Source of the DNA: Spiractinospora alimapuensis
Lineage (GTDB): Bacteria; Actinomycetota; Actinomycetes; Streptosporangiales; Streptosporangiaceae
Length of the DNA stretch: 64,000 nucleotides
Reading direction: 5' to 3'
Assembly: GCF_018437505.1 (NCBI RefSeq)
Contig: NZ_CP072467.1
Span: 2,790,001 to 2,854,000, forward strand
Below the pieces are notes generated by a model that worked only from the letters and a program-made list of their open reading frames with translations, had not been told where the DNA came from and did not search any database. Positions 24,735 to 34,717 of this stretch are shown in pieces (position 1 is the stretch's first letter; each line of letters opens with the position of its first letter). The position numbers were made by a program, and so were the translations under genes.

Positions 24735-26993
24735 CTACGAGGCCGCGGCGTCGACCGGTCCGCGTCGGACCGCCTGCCAGGCCGGGAGCAGCGTGGCCAG
24801 CAGGGTGACGAGCACCGTCCCCGCGACGACCGTGACGTAGATCCACGGTGAGCCGGTCCACTGCGTGGTGTCGGCGCGGCCGACGCTGAACGCCACGAGT
24901 GGCACGACGGCCGCGATCGTGCCGAGGACGATGCCGATCGCCGCGATCAGCAGGCTCTCGATGGAGAGCATCCGCATGACCTGCTCGCGGGTGGATCCGG
25001 TGAGGCGTTGCACCGCGAACTCTCGGGTCCGGGCATTGGTGCTGGAGGCGAGGGTGTTCACCACCGAGATCACGCTGTAGGTGACGATCATGACGACGAT
25101 GGTGTAGATCGCGAACGACTCGATGTCCTGGTTCTCCGCGTAGGCGTCGGCCAGGGCCTCGCTGCTGGATACGTCCACCCCGGCCTGGCCGGTGGCGAAG
25201 TCCTCGAGTTCGGCGAGCATCTGATCCGTGGCGGTGCCGTCCGCGGCGGAGACGAGGATCTCGGTCGCGTGCCCCGCGGTGGTGTGGGCGGCGAGGGTCT
25301 CGGTCGGGAGCAGGAGGGTGTTGTCGTCGCCGCCGACGTCGAAGAGGGCGACGAGTTCGACATCGAGGGGGGCGTTATCGCCCATCCGCACGGTGAGCGT
25401 GTCGCCGACCGCCAGTCCGAGTTCCTCGGCGTTTCCGCTGTCCATGGCCACGGTGGCCCCGCTCAGGGCGTCGGCCGAGCCGTCGGTGACCGGAGCGGAC
25501 CACACCGCGCCCACACCGCCCGGGTCGACACCCTCCAGGATCCAACCGTCCCACCGGGCCTCGCCCTCCCAGTTCTCCGGGTCGTCGATAGGGTGCTCGA
25601 GGAAACCTCTGCTGTTGACGTATCCGGAGACCTCCCCGACCTCGGGGAGGTCGCGCACGTTGTCCACGAGTTGGCCGTCGACTCCGCCCTCCGCCGTGAC
25701 GACAGCGTCGGAGGACAGACCGTCGACGTACTCCTGGTGTACCGCGTCCTTGCCGGTGTTGTGCATGTACAGCAATCCGGCGCTGATACTCGTCAGCAGG
25801 ATGACCGGCATCGCCACCGCGGCCGTCCGGTCGACGCCGGCGCGCACGTTGAGCATGGCCAGCCGGCCCGACTGGCCCATCAGTGCCCCCAGCGGTGACA
25901 GCGCCGCGGCGAGGGGCCGCGTCAGCGCGGGACTGAGCACCGCCAACGCGATCCCCATGACGATCACGGCCGGCGAGCCGGTGGTGGAGGCGTAGCTTCC
26001 ACTGTTGACGGTCATGGTCACGACACACAGGGCGATGCCACCGAGGAGCAGGGCGACACCGAGCAGGGGACGCCAGAACCCGATGCGGTTGCGCTCGGGA
26101 AGCCCGGCGCTGGCCAGGGCCTCGGTGGGACGGGTCCTGGCCGCCGCGCCCCCCGCGACGGCGGCGCCGCAAACGGCCGCGAGCAGCGCCGATCCGATCC
26201 CGATGGTGATCGGGATCCACCCCATCTGGAACGCGATCTCGTCGATGGTGACCCCGTTGCGGACCATCTGCAGTTGGAGGAACTCCGCGAGCCAGCGTGC
26301 GGGGAGGATCGCGAGTCCGGTGGCGAGGGCGGACAGGATCACCGTCTCGCCCAGGATCAGGGCACGGAGCTGCCCGGGTGTGCTCCCGACGGCCCGGAGC
26401 AGTGCCATCTCGCGTCTGCGTTGGTGGATCGTGAGAGCCAGCATCGACGCCACGCCGAACACCGCGATCATGATGGCCCAGGAGCCGAACACGCCCGAGA
26501 GGACGACGAGTCCCTCCGCGTGGATGGCGGCGTCGGGGACCTCGGCGACGCCCCGGTCGTCGCCGACCAAAGCCACCGCGCCGCCGGGGATCTCGGCCTC
26601 GATGAGCGCACGGAGCTGGTCGACCTCGACTCCGGGTTCGGCGACGACGGCGATCGCGTCGACGGTGCCGGCGGGCGCCGGGTCGTCGATGGTGTGGTTG
26701 GTGGCCTCCCGCACCCCGGGTACCGCGGCGACGGCGTCGACCAACGCGGCGTCGATCCGGGCCCGCTCCTGCATGGGCGCCGTGTACTGCATCTCCGGGA
26801 CCTCGTACTGCTGGTCGCCGGCGACGACGACGTCCGCACCGTCGAGTTGTCGCGGCGGAACATCCCCTCGGATGCCCGTCTCCATCAGCCCGCCGCAGGC
26901 CATGACGATCGTCGCGCCGAGGAACATCGTCAGGAAGGCCGCGAGGAAGCTCCCCTTGCGGTGCCGCAGGGTGCGCAGCGCCAGCCGGATCAT
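24735..26993 (-). CDS. ABC transporter permease, FtsX/MacB type
   Basis: A 752-aa membrane protein with an N-terminal helix (LTMFLGATIVMACGG), a large extracytoplasmic domain, and two FtsX units. The first has the motif IHQRRREMALLRAVGSTPGQLRALILGE (near residue 200); the second ends with TNARTREFAVQRLTGSTREQVMRMLSIESLLIA. Between them another large soluble domain is present. Such proteins pair with LolD-type ATPases to export peptides or lipoproteins or give antibiotic resistance. ATG overlaps the ATPase stop by 4 bases. Confidence 0.92.
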   Translation of the reverse strand: MIRLALRTLRHRKGSFLAAFLTMFLGATIVMACGGLMETGIRGDVPPRQLDGADVVVAGDQQYEVPEMQYTAPMQERARIDAALVDAVAAVPGVREATNHTIDDPAPAGTVDAIAVVAEPGVEVDQLRALIEAEIPGGAVALVGDDRGVAEVPDAAIHAEGLVVLSGVFGSWAIMIAVFGVASMLALTIHQRRREMALLRAVGSTPGQLRALILGETVILSALATGLAILPARWLAEFLQLQMVRNGVTIDEIAFQMGWIPITIGIGSALLAAVCGAAVAGGAAARTRPTEALASAGLPERNRIGFWRPLLGVALLLGGIALCVVTMTVNSGSYASTTGSPAVIVMGIALAVLSPALTRPLAAALSPLGALMGQSGRLAMLNVRAGVDRTAAVAMPVILLTSISAGLLYMHNTGKDAVHQEYVDGLSSDAVVTAEGGVDGQLVDNVRDLPEVGEVSGYVNSRGFLEHPIDDPENWEGEARWDGWILEGVDPGGVGAVWSAPVTDGSADALSGATVAMDSGNAEELGLAVGDTLTVRMGDNAPLDVELVALFDVGGDDNTLLLPTETLAAHTTAGHATEILVSAADGTATDQMLAELEDFATGQAGVDVSSSEALADAYAENQDIESFAIYTIVVMIVTYSVISVVNTLASSTNARTREFAVQRLTGSTREQVMRMLSIESLLIAAIGIVLGTIAAVVPLVAFSVGRADTTQWTGSPWIYVTVVAGTVLVTLLATLLPAWQAVRRGPVDAAAS

Positions 26994-27793
26994 CGCGCCG
27001 CTCCGGACGTTGGCGGGGTCGTGGTGTCGTCCGCCCAGGCGCCCAGATGCGTCATGCGTTCGGCCACCGCCTCGGCAGTGGGGTTGTAGAGCTCGCGCGC
27101 CAACCGTCCGTCCGCCATGAACACGACCCGGTCGGCGTAGGAGGCGGCGACGGGGTCGTGGGTGACCATCACGATGGTCTGTCCGGCCTGCCGCACCGCG
27201 TCACGCAGCAGGGCGAGGACGTCGCGGGCGGATCGTGTGTCGAGCGCACCGGTGGGCTCGTCGGCGAACACGACGGCCGGGTCCGTGACCAGGGCCCGGG
27301 CGATGGCGACGCGTTGCTGCTGCCCTCCGGAGAGCTCCGCGGGTCGGTGCTTACGCCGCTCCTCCAGGCCGACCTGACGCAGGGTCTCGGTCACCCGTTG
27401 ACGATTGGGGCGGCGCCCGGCCATCTCCATGGGCAGCCGGACGTTCTGCGTCACAGTCAGGGCGGGGAGCAGGTTGAACGCCTGGAAGACGAACCCGATC
27501 CGCTCGCGGCGCAGCATGGTGAGCCGCTTCTCCTTTAGCGGCCCGATGTCCTCGCCATCGAGGTAGACCGAGCCCGAGGTGGGCCGGTCGAGCCCCGCCG
27601 CACAGTGCAACAGGGTGCTCTTGCCCGAGCCAGACGGGCCCATGACCGCGGTGAACGTGCCGCGGTTGAACTCGACGCTCACCTCGTCGAGCGCGGCCAC
27701 CGCGTTGCCACGCCGGCCGTACACCTTGCGTACCTCGGCCAACCGCACCACTGCCTGGGTGGTGCCGTCCGGCGATTCCCCATCCGGTATCAA
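26990..27793 (-). CDS. ABC transporter ATP-binding protein, LolD/MacB type
   Basis: The frame is open from GTG 27847. TTG 27793 with GGGAG 5 nt upstream is the start I prefer, because the DNA before it carries operator-like repeats and the 18 extra residues are basic and not family-like. Motifs: Walker [16 protein letters not shown]-loop [14 protein letters not shown], signature [14 protein letters not shown], Walker [12 protein letters not shown]. Coupled to the FtsX permease downstream. Confidence 0.88.
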   Translation of the reverse strand: MIPDGESPDGTTQAVVRLAEVRKVYGRRGNAVAALDEVSVEFNRGTFTAVMGPSGSGKSTLLHCAAGLDRPTSGSVYLDGEDIGPLKEKRLTMLRRERIGFVFQAFNLLPALTVTQNVRLPMEMAGRRPNRQRVTETLRQVGLEERRKHRPAELSGGQQQRVAIARALVTDPAVVFADEPTGALDTRSARDVLALLRDAVRQAGQTIVMVTHDPVAASYADRVVFMADGRLARELYNPTAEAVAERMTHLGAWADDTTTPPTSGAAR

Positions 27794-27840
27794 CGTCGCT
27801 CCCTTACCGATTCGCGTACGTCCCACCCTGCGTGTCGGTC

Positions 27841-27901
27841 CTGACACCCGGGGGCCACGGCGCTGACACGCGTTCCTTCTGAGGGCCGGACCGTGTCAGC
27901 G
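27841..27901. promoter_or_regulatory. Repeated CTGACAC motif with 10-bp inverted repeat
   Basis: CGCTGACACG (27861-27870) and CGTGTCAGCG (27892-27901) are exact inverted repeats 21 bp apart. A further CTGACAC stands at 27841-27847. They lie in the region shared by the divergent FtsX-type and DrrAB-type exporter units and could be a common operator. Confidence 0.45.
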
Positions 27902-27943
27902 GCACGGCCGGCCGGTGACAGGGCGGGCGCCGACGCTGTCCCT

Positions 27944-28885
27944 ATGACACGCTCAGCGATCGCGGTCTCGGGACTGCGCAAGTCATTTGGGAACAGAGTC
28001 GTCCTCGACGGCGTCGACTTCGATATCCGCGCCGGAACCGTGTTCTCCCTGCTCGGTCCGAACGGGGCGGGCAAGACCACTGCCGTCAACGTGCTCACCA
28101 CGCTGACGAAGCCCGACGGCGGGTCGGTGCGGGTCGCCGGGCACGACGCGGTGACCGCCCCGCGGGCGGTGCGGTCGGCGATCGGGGCCACCGGCCAGTT
28201 CGCGGCGGTGGACGAGCTGTTGACAGGGCGGGAGAACCTCCGGCTGATGGTGGACCTGCGTCCCCGTGGATCCACCGGCGACAGGACGGTGGTCACGGAG
28301 CTACTGGAACGCTTCGACCTGGTGGACGCGGCGGACGATTCCGCGTCCACGTACTCCGGCGGGATGCGTCGAAAACTGGATCTGGCGATGACGCTCGTCG
28401 GGTCGCCACGGATCATCTTCCTCGACGAGCCGACGACGGGCTTGGACCCCCGCAGCCGTCACACGATGTGGGCGATCATCCGAGAGTTGGTCACCGGCGG
28501 GGTGACCGTCTTCCTCACCACCCAGTACCTCGAGGAGGCCGATCAGCTCGCCGACCAGATCGCGGTGCTCGACCACGGTCACATCGTCGCGCAGGGGACC
28601 CCCGACGAACTCAAGCGTCGGATCCCCGGCACCCACGTGCGGCTCCGTTTCGCCACCACGAAGTCGCTCGACGCCGCCGCGCGCGCCTTCGCGGGTTCCA
28701 TCCGCGATGAGGAGTCCCTGACGTTGCGTGTCCCCGGCGACGGCGGAACCCAGGCGCTGCGCGCCGTGCTGGACCGGCTCGACGAGCACGCGCTCATCGC
28801 CGAGGAGATCTCCGTCCAGACACCTGACCTGGACGATGTCTTCCTCGCCCTGACCGGCGAAACCACTGGGGAGGTCTCCCGATGA
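27944..28885 (+). CDS. Daunorubicin-resistance-type ABC ATPase (DrrA family)
   Basis: A 313-aa protein from ATG 27944. Walker A LGPNGAGKTTAVN, signature YSGGMRRKLDLAMTLV, Walker B IIFLDEPTTGLD, and the DrrA-type H-loop TTQYLEEADQLAD. The C-terminal ~90 residues form the usual extra domain ending QTPDLDDVFLALTG. Works with the DrrB-like permease next to it to export a drug or metabolite. The upstream region shares repeats with the divergent exporter. Confidence 0.92.
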   Translation: MTRSAIAVSGLRKSFGNRVVLDGVDFDIRAGTVFSLLGPNGAGKTTAVNVLTTLTKPDGGSVRVAGHDAVTAPRAVRSAIGATGQFAAVDELLTGRENLRLMVDLRPRGSTGDRTVVTELLERFDLVDAADDSASTYSGGMRRKLDLAMTLVGSPRIIFLDEPTTGLDPRSRHTMWAIIRELVTGGVTVFLTTQYLEEADQLADQIAVLDHGHIVAQGTPDELKRRIPGTHVRLRFATTKSLDAAARAFAGSIRDEESLTLRVPGDGGTQALRAVLDRLDEHALIAEEISVQTPDLDDVFLALTGETTGEVSR

Positions 28886-29631
28886 GAACCAAACCTCACG
28901 CGGTCGTGATGCTGCGCCGCAACGTCACCCACATCGTCCGCGATCCCACCTCGGTGTTCAACTCGGTCGTGATGCCGATCGTGATGATGCTGATGTTCGT
29001 GTACGTCTTCGGAGACGCGTTCAGCGTCGGCGTGAACTACGTCGACTACGTGACCCCGGGATTGTTACTCCTGGCGATCTGCTACGGGCTCGGATCCGTG
29101 GCGGCAGGGGCGAACTCCGACATGAGCAAGGGCATCATCAACCGGTTCAAGGTCATGGACGTCTCCCGGGGCGCCGTCCTCAGCGGTCAGGTGATCGCCA
29201 GCGTGTTGATCAACCTCGTTTCGGTGGCGGCCATGCTCGGGATGGCGCTGCTGCTGGGGTTCAGACCCTCAGCCGGGTTTCTCGACTGGCTGGGCGTCCT
29301 GGGCATGGTCGTGCTCGTCGGCGTCGCGTTGGCGTGGATGACCGTCGCTCTGGGGCTGGCGGCGAAGTCCCCGGAGTCGGCGGGACTCGTGGCCGTGCCG
29401 CTGATCATGCTGCCGTTCTTCAGCAGCGCCATCGTTCCCGCCGAAATGATGGGAACGGGGGTGCGGCAGTTCGCGGAGTACCAACCATTCACCCCCATCA
29501 TCGAAACCCTTCGCGGGCTGCTCGCCGGATCGCCCTCCTCCGGCGACGTGGTCCCGGCGGTTCTCTGGTGCCTCGGGCTCGCGGCGGTGGGCTACGCCTG
29601 GGCGCGGTACGGCTTCACGAGGAGAGCGTAG
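28882..29631 (+). CDS. ABC-2 type permease (DrrB family)
   Basis: A 249-aa protein with six hydrophobic segments, ATG overlapping the ATPase stop. Family marks: FNSVVMPIVMMLMFVYVFG, NYVDYVTPGLLLLAICYG, SKGIINRFKVMDVSRGAVLSG, and the late MLPFFSSAIVPAEMMGTGVRQFAEYQPFTPIIETLRGLL. Last 17 bp overlap the convergent SARP gene. Confidence 0.92.
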   Translation: MRTKPHAVVMLRRNVTHIVRDPTSVFNSVVMPIVMMLMFVYVFGDAFSVGVNYVDYVTPGLLLLAICYGLGSVAAGANSDMSKGIINRFKVMDVSRGAVLSGQVIASVLINLVSVAAMLGMALLLGFRPSAGFLDWLGVLGMVVLVGVALAWMTVALGLAAKSPESAGLVAVPLIMLPFFSSAIVPAEMMGTGVRQFAEYQPFTPIIETLRGLLAGSPSSGDVVPAVLWCLGLAAVGYAWARYGFTRRA

Positions 29632-32600
29632 CTTCCGCGAGCTGGGACCAGTCGGCTCGTGCTCCCTGCCGCGAGATCTCGGTGAACCGTGCGGCACCGA
29701 GACGGCCCCGCACCTCCTTCTCGATCCGAACGGCGTCGGGGCTGGAGAGGTCCGCCATACCCCGGACAGCCGTACTCGCGGCCAGCAGGCGGGCCGCCTG
29801 CTCGGGCTGGTCCAGGCGCACGGCGAGATCCGCGACACCGACGAGTACCCGCGCGAGGAAATAGGGCTCTCCCGTCTCCGTGGCGGCCTGCCAGGCGACG
29901 ACCCGGTGGCCCCGTGCGTCGGGGAGGTCCTCGGCCAGGTACCCCACCATGTCGTTGATCTCCGCCCGGGTCTCCGCCTGTTCCGCGTGATCCTCCAGGA
30001 GCGTCGCCGCGATCCCGAGCTGCTCGCGGGCCGTCCCGACGTCTCCGCGCAGCCGGGAGAGCTCGGCCCGGGCGAACGCCAGCTCGGCGAGGGCGTAGGG
30101 CCAGGCGACCCCTTCCGCGAGTCGCTCCGCCTCCCCCAGGGCCGACGCGCTGGCCACCGGATCTCCGTCCAGCCAGTGCAGCCGGGCGAGGAGGGTGCTG
30201 AGGTGGATGACGTCCTCGGTGGCACCGACCTCGGCGATCGCCGCGATCGCCTGGGCCACGTGCTCACACGCGTTCGCGAACTCACCACGCATGGCGATGA
30301 GTTCCCCCAGTTGGGCGAGAACGAGCGAGGTCCCGAACCGATCGCCCAGGGCCTGGAACTCGGCGAGCGCAGTCACCAGTTGCGTCTCCGCGTCCTGTCC
30401 ACCTCGGCCGCCCCGGATCGACATCTTGCCGACCTGCCAGCGGGCCAACGCCCGCACCCACGGGTCCTCGCTGTCCAACAGCGACTCGAAGGCGGGGATC
30501 ACGGTGTCCGGCGCCGTCAGCATGCGCTCCAGCGGGATGACGAGGTCCAGGAGCGGCACCCGGTGATCGGACCGCTGGCTGAACCGGTGCGCCTTGTGGA
30601 TCCATTCCGCGCCGAGGTGGATGTCGCCTCGGCTCGAGGTCACGAACATCACCACCATGCCGTACACCATCGCTCGCGCGTCGTCGTCCACCTCCCCGGG
30701 GAGGTTGGCGGCGGCGACGAGCAGCTCGACGCCCTCGCCCCGACGTCCGCTGAGCCACCAGTACCAGCCGGCCGCCGCGGCGAGCCGCATCGCGGACTGT
30801 GCCTCGCCCGCGGCGAGCGCGCCCCGCAGCGCGGCGCTGATGTTGTCGTGCTCAGGCTCCAACGCGGCGAGCCATTCCACCTGTTCGGCGCGACGCAGGT
30901 AGGGCTCGGCCGCCTCGACGCGTTCGACGAAGTAGGCGAGGTGGGCGCGGCGCGTCCGCACGGTCTCTTCCGCCTCGGCCAGCCGGCGCGCGGCGTAGTC
31001 CCTGATTGTGGTGAGCATTCGGTACCGGGGGGATCCGTCGTCGGCCGCGACCACGAGTGACTTCTCCACCAGCGAGCTGATCAGCGGAAAGACGTCCTCC
31101 TGCCCGACCCCGTCCCCGGCGCAGACCCGTTCGGCTCCATCCAGGCCGGCGCCGCCGGCGAACACCGAAAGCCGGCGCAGCACGCGGCGCTCGGCATCGT
31201 CGAGCAGTTCCCAGCTCCAGTCGACCACGGCGCGCAACGTCTGGTGCCGGGGCATGGCGGTGCGGCTCCCGGTGGTCAGCAGCCGGAACCGGTCGTCGAG
31301 TCGGTTGGCGAGCTGGTCCAGGGGCATCGTGCGCAGCCGCGCGGCGGCGAGTTCGATCGCCAGGGGCATTCCGTCGAGGGAGCGGCACACCCGCGCCATG
31401 GTGGACAGGGTGGCGTCGTCGATGGTGAGGTTTCTGCGCACCGCGGCGGCCCGGTCCCGCAGCAGTTGGACGGCCGGCGACGAGCGGATCTGGTCGGGGG
31501 TCGCGTCGCCGGGCGGCGGGTCGAGCGGCTCCACCGTCCACAGTGCCTCGCCGGTGATGCCGAGCGGCTCCCGGCTGGTGGCCAGCACGCGCAGGCGTGG
31601 GCACTCCCCCAGCACGCGATCGGCGAAGGCGGCGGCCTCGTCGACCACGTGCTCGCAGTTGTCCAGCACGAGAAGGGTGTCGCGGTCCCGGATCGCCGTG
31701 ATCAGCCGCTCCGCCGGGTCCGACCCGTTGGGGGTTCCGGCGAGGAGGGCGTCCCGCAGGCCGATGGCGGTGAGCGCCAGCCGGGCGGGGTCTCCGTCGG
31801 GTTCGACGGTGGCGAGCTCAACGAGCCAGACCCCGTCCGGTACGTCCTCGAGGAGGGTCCGCGCCGTCTCGGTGGCCAGTCGGGTCTTGCCCGAGCCTCC
31901 TGGCCCGACGAGCGTGGTGAGCCGGTTCTGGGTGACGAACGAGGCGAGCGCCTCGACGTCGGCGGTCCTGCCCACGAAGCTCGTCAGGACCGATCGCAGG
32001 TTGGTCGTCGGCCGCTCGTCGCGCCCTGTCTCTCCGCGTAGCAGAGCGGTGTGCAGCGCGGAGAGTTCCGGGGAGGGGTCGGTGCCGAGTGCGTCCGCGA
32101 GCGCGTCGCGGGTGCGCTGGTACACCAGAAGGGCCTCGTTGTCGCGACCGGCGGCGGTGAGGGCACGCATCAGCGCGCCGACGAACCGCTCCCGCAGCGG
32201 ATGGGCGGCGACCAGGTCGGTCAGTTCCGTGACCACTCCGGCGGCGTCGCCGAGACCGACCTCCGCCTCGAACCGGTCCTCGGTCGCCGTGAGTCGGAGC
32301 CCCTCCAACCGGGTGACGGCCGCGTCCAGAGCCGCGGTGTCCCGGAGCCCGACGTCCGCGCAGGCGGGGCCGCGCCACAGTCCCAGGGCCTCACGCAGGA
32401 GACGGACCCGGCGCGGACCGTCCTCGGCTCGGGCCTGGCCGACCAGGTTCTCGAACCGAGCCGCGTCGACGGCGTCCGCGTTCACCGCCAGTCGGTAACC
32501 TCCGGCCTCCCCCAGCACCACGTCGGGTCCGAGCGTCTTGCGCAGCCGCGACACCAGGCGCTGCAGCGCGTTCGCGGCGTCAACGGGCGGGCGCTCCCCC

Positions 32601-32755
32601 CAGATCCAGTCGACGAGCGCGGACCTGGACACCACCCGCCCCGGCGCGAACGCGAGCGCGACCAGCAACCCCCGCAGCCGAACCCCAGCCACGTCGACGA
32701 CCACCCCGTGATCCGTACGCACATCAAGTGGCCCAAGTATCCCGATCTGCACCAT
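29615..32755 (-). CDS. AfsR/SARP family regulator with NTPase and TPR domains
   Basis: A 1046-aa protein; ATG 32755 with GGAAG upstream. Order: OmpR-like winged helix (residues ~1-90, VQIGILGPLDV, LRGLLVALAFAPGRVVS), bacterial transcriptional activation domain (~95-245, LRERFVGALMRALTAAGRDNEAL), then an NTPase with Walker A VGPGGSGKTRLA near residue 290 and LLVLDNCEHV, and a C-terminal TPR-like helical half. AfsR-type proteins activate antibiotic or secondary-metabolite genes; no biosynthetic cluster is in this window, so the target may be the neighbouring exporters (inference). Confidence 0.92.
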   Translation of the reverse strand: MVQIGILGPLDVRTDHGVVVDVAGVRLRGLLVALAFAPGRVVSRSALVDWIWGERPPVDAANALQRLVSRLRKTLGPDVVLGEAGGYRLAVNADAVDAARFENLVGQARAEDGPRRVRLLREALGLWRGPACADVGLRDTAALDAAVTRLEGLRLTATEDRFEAEVGLGDAAGVVTELTDLVAAHPLRERFVGALMRALTAAGRDNEALLVYQRTRDALADALGTDPSPELSALHTALLRGETGRDERPTTNLRSVLTSFVGRTADVEALASFVTQNRLTTLVGPGGSGKTRLATETARTLLEDVPDGVWLVELATVEPDGDPARLALTAIGLRDALLAGTPNGSDPAERLITAIRDRDTLLVLDNCEHVVDEAAAFADRVLGECPRLRVLATSREPLGITGEALWTVEPLDPPPGDATPDQIRSSPAVQLLRDRAAAVRRNLTIDDATLSTMARVCRSLDGMPLAIELAAARLRTMPLDQLANRLDDRFRLLTTGSRTAMPRHQTLRAVVDWSWELLDDAERRVLRRLSVFAGGAGLDGAERVCAGDGVGQEDVFPLISSLVEKSLVVAADDGSPRYRMLTTIRDYAARRLAEAEETVRTRRAHLAYFVERVEAAEPYLRRAEQVEWLAALEPEHDNISAALRGALAAGEAQSAMRLAAAAGWYWWLSGRRGEGVELLVAAANLPGEVDDDARAMVYGMVVMFVTSSRGDIHLGAEWIHKAHRFSQRSDHRVPLLDLVIPLERMLTAPDTVIPAFESLLDSEDPWVRALARWQVGKMSIRGGRGGQDAETQLVTALAEFQALGDRFGTSLVLAQLGELIAMRGEFANACEHVAQAIAAIAEVGATEDVIHLSTLLARLHWLDGDPVASASALGEAERLAEGVAWPYALAELAFARAELSRLRGDVGTAREQLGIAATLLEDHAEQAETRAEINDMVGYLAEDLPDARGHRVVAWQAATETGEPYFLARVLVGVADLAVRLDQPEQAARLLAASTAVRGMADLSSPDAVRIEKEVRGRLGAARFTEISRQGARADWSQLAEATLSS

Positions 32756-32976
32756 CCCAGTCTTCCATTGGTCACAGGGACGTGCCCCGCACCGGATCGC
32801 GACGGACACCACTCCCGTGTCCGTCCCGTCGCCACGGCGTGTGTGGGGCCTCGTGGCGTGGCGAGAGGTATGCCTCCCGTCGCGCCGCCGATCGCGGTGG
32901 CAGCACGGTGTTGCCGCACCCAACAAGATCCGCGTCCACGCGCCCCCGACATCGGCCGGGGTCGGACGTGCGAACC

Positions 32977-33606
32977 TCAGAGTTCGGGGGTGTTGGCCAC
33001 CACGACCTCGCCCGCTCGGACCGCGAGGTAGCAAGGGTCATCAGACTGCGCCTGGAAGAACAGTCCGTGATCGTCGGAGAGCGCGAGGTCCAGGTTGCAC
33101 GCTCCCCCATAGTCCGTGGTGTAGGCGGGGTACCCGGAGACGTCGACGTAGTCGGTCACTTCCTCCACCTCCTCGGCGTCGGTGAACGCGGACTGGAGCG
33201 TGAGCCACGCCATCGTCCGGTCAGTGGCCATCCCCTCGTTGACCTTGACGCTGATGGTCCCGGTCATCGGGTCGCTGTAGAAGCAGCTGGACTCGGTCTG
33301 CGAAACTCCCGCGCCGTCGTCCGGGAGGGCTCCGAGGTCGCGGGCCTCCTCGTCGGGGAGGAGCTCGCACGGTTCCACCGCTGTTGGGTCGAGGGCGGGG
33401 ACGTCGAACTGGGCGATGGAGTCACGCTGCTCCAGCGGGACGTCCTCGGCCTCCGCGGTCTCGGGGTCCCCCTGCTCGTCGGCCCCATCCTCGGGCGTGG
33501 CCCCTCCCCCACAGCCTGCGGTCAGCAGGGCGACGGTTAGCAGCGACACGGCGACACCCGTGCGACCGTCGCGGCTGCCTCTTTCCGCGGCACCTGGCGT
33601 GGACAT
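32977..33606 (-). CDS. DUF3558-like lipoprotein
   Basis: A 209-aa protein from ATG 33606 (GGAGGAA upstream). Signal peptide with lipobox LLTAGC, an acidic linker, then a domain with CELLPDEEA, SSCFYSD and a C-terminal ACNLDLALSDD ... CYLAVRAGEVVVANTPEL, the pattern of the DUF3558 family of actinobacterial lipoproteins. Two cysteine pairs may form disulfides. Function unknown. Confidence 0.75.
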   Translation of the reverse strand: MSTPGAAERGSRDGRTGVAVSLLTVALLTAGCGGGATPEDGADEQGDPETAEAEDVPLEQRDSIAQFDVPALDPTAVEPCELLPDEEARDLGALPDDGAGVSQTESSCFYSDPMTGTISVKVNEGMATDRTMAWLTLQSAFTDAEEVEEVTDYVDVSGYPAYTTDYGGACNLDLALSDDHGLFFQAQSDDPCYLAVRAGEVVVANTPEL

Positions 33607-33717
33607 CGGAATTCCTCCACCGTTGGGCGTCTCCAGGGAGGATGATGCTGCCAGAAGGCCGAACCGTCCGCTACCCTTCGCGCACGAATGGTTACACCGT
33701 TTTGGAAGGCGGCCCTT

Positions 33718-34554
33718 CTACGTGTACTCGGCCGCTTCGAGGACCTCTCTGGCGGCGGTGTAGGCCGCGCGGGCCGCCGCGTCGGGGCCGCGCCGGGTGA
33801 GCTCGTCGGAGATGACCTCCACGCTGAGGAGGTCCGGTCGGATGTCGCGGGCGGCGAGGTCGCGGAGCAGTCCGACGACGTCGCCGTGTCCTTGGCCGGG
33901 GAGCCAGCGGTGGTGCAGGGACTCGGTGCGGAGTGGGTGCAGCGGGGTGGGTCCGACGTCGCAGAGTTGGATCGACGCGACGTCGCCCGGGGGGACGACG
34001 TCCAGATCGGCGGACGTGCTTTCGGCCCGGGCCCAGTGCCAGGCGTCGATGATGAGGGCGACGTTCTCGCGGCCACAACGCTCGGCGACCCACGCCGCCG
34101 TGCCCAGGTCCGGAATCCCGCTGTAGGGCATGAACTCCACGGCGACGACGAGTTCCTCCGCCCGGTCGCAGAGGTCGCGCAGGGCCGCGACGATGTCTTC
34201 CTCTGGGAGGTGCTCCAACAGTCCGGTGTTGACGTGCGGCACACCGAAGCGGCGGGCCATGTGGAAGATCGTGCGCTCCTTCTCCCGCTGCGCCTCGTCG
34301 CGGTCCACGGAACGTCCCCAGGAGGTGACGTACTCGGTCTCCGTCAGCGCGACTCCGTGCCGGGCGAGGACGGCGTCCATCGCGTCGTCGGAGTAGCCGT
34401 CGGCCCCCGCGCGCACGTAGTCCTCGGCGCGGAGCCCGACACCGGTGAAACCGGCGGCCGCGGCGGCACGGACGCGTTCACCGAAGTCAACCTCGGAGCT
34501 GATCCCGTAGCCGGCCAGGGTCAGACCAAACGAGGTCGTCCTCCCGTTACTCAC
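33718..34554 (-). CDS. Sugar phosphate isomerase/epimerase family protein (TIM barrel)
   Basis: A 278-aa protein. GTG 34554, with GGGAGGA upstream, overlaps the stop of the flavoenzyme remnant. AP-endonuclease-2-like barrel: AAAAAGFTGVGLRAEDYV, HVNTGLLEHLPEEDI, VAVEFMPYSGIPDLG, LIIDAWHWARAE and SIQLCDVGPTP, with conserved Glu, Asp, His metal ligands. Members act on inositols, sugars or keto acids; substrate unknown. Confidence 0.85.
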   Translation of the reverse strand: MSNGRTTSFGLTLAGYGISSEVDFGERVRAAAAAGFTGVGLRAEDYVRAGADGYSDDAMDAVLARHGVALTETEYVTSWGRSVDRDEAQREKERTIFHMARRFGVPHVNTGLLEHLPEEDIVAALRDLCDRAEELVVAVEFMPYSGIPDLGTAAWVAERCGRENVALIIDAWHWARAESTSADLDVVPPGDVASIQLCDVGPTPLHPLRTESLHHRWLPGQGHGDVVGLLRDLAARDIRPDLLSVEVISDELTRRGPDAAARAAYTAAREVLEAAEYT

Positions 34555-34717
34555 CCGTCGTCCTCCCGATGATCTCGTCGAACTCGTCCAACGCTGGGGC
34601 ACGCGCTCCGGCGAGGGTGACGCCCGCGACGTGCCCGAACGTCATCGCGGGGCCCAGGTTGATCCCTCCCGCAGGGTAATGACCACCCATGACGCTCACC
34701 TGGTCGTTTCCACAAAC
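34547..34717 (-). pseudogene. 3' remnant of an FAD-dependent oxidoreductase gene
   Basis: The last ~55 codons of a flavoprotein are recognisable: MGGHYPAGGINLGPAMTFGHVAG followed by VTLAGARAPA, the C-terminal FAD-site pattern of fumarate reductase/KstD-like enzymes (glycine-rich GG-x-x-L-x-x-A-x-T-x-G). The first several hundred codons are absent and the upstream DNA runs into the modC stop. The stop TAA overlaps the isomerase GTG, so the two were once coupled. Confidence 0.6.
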
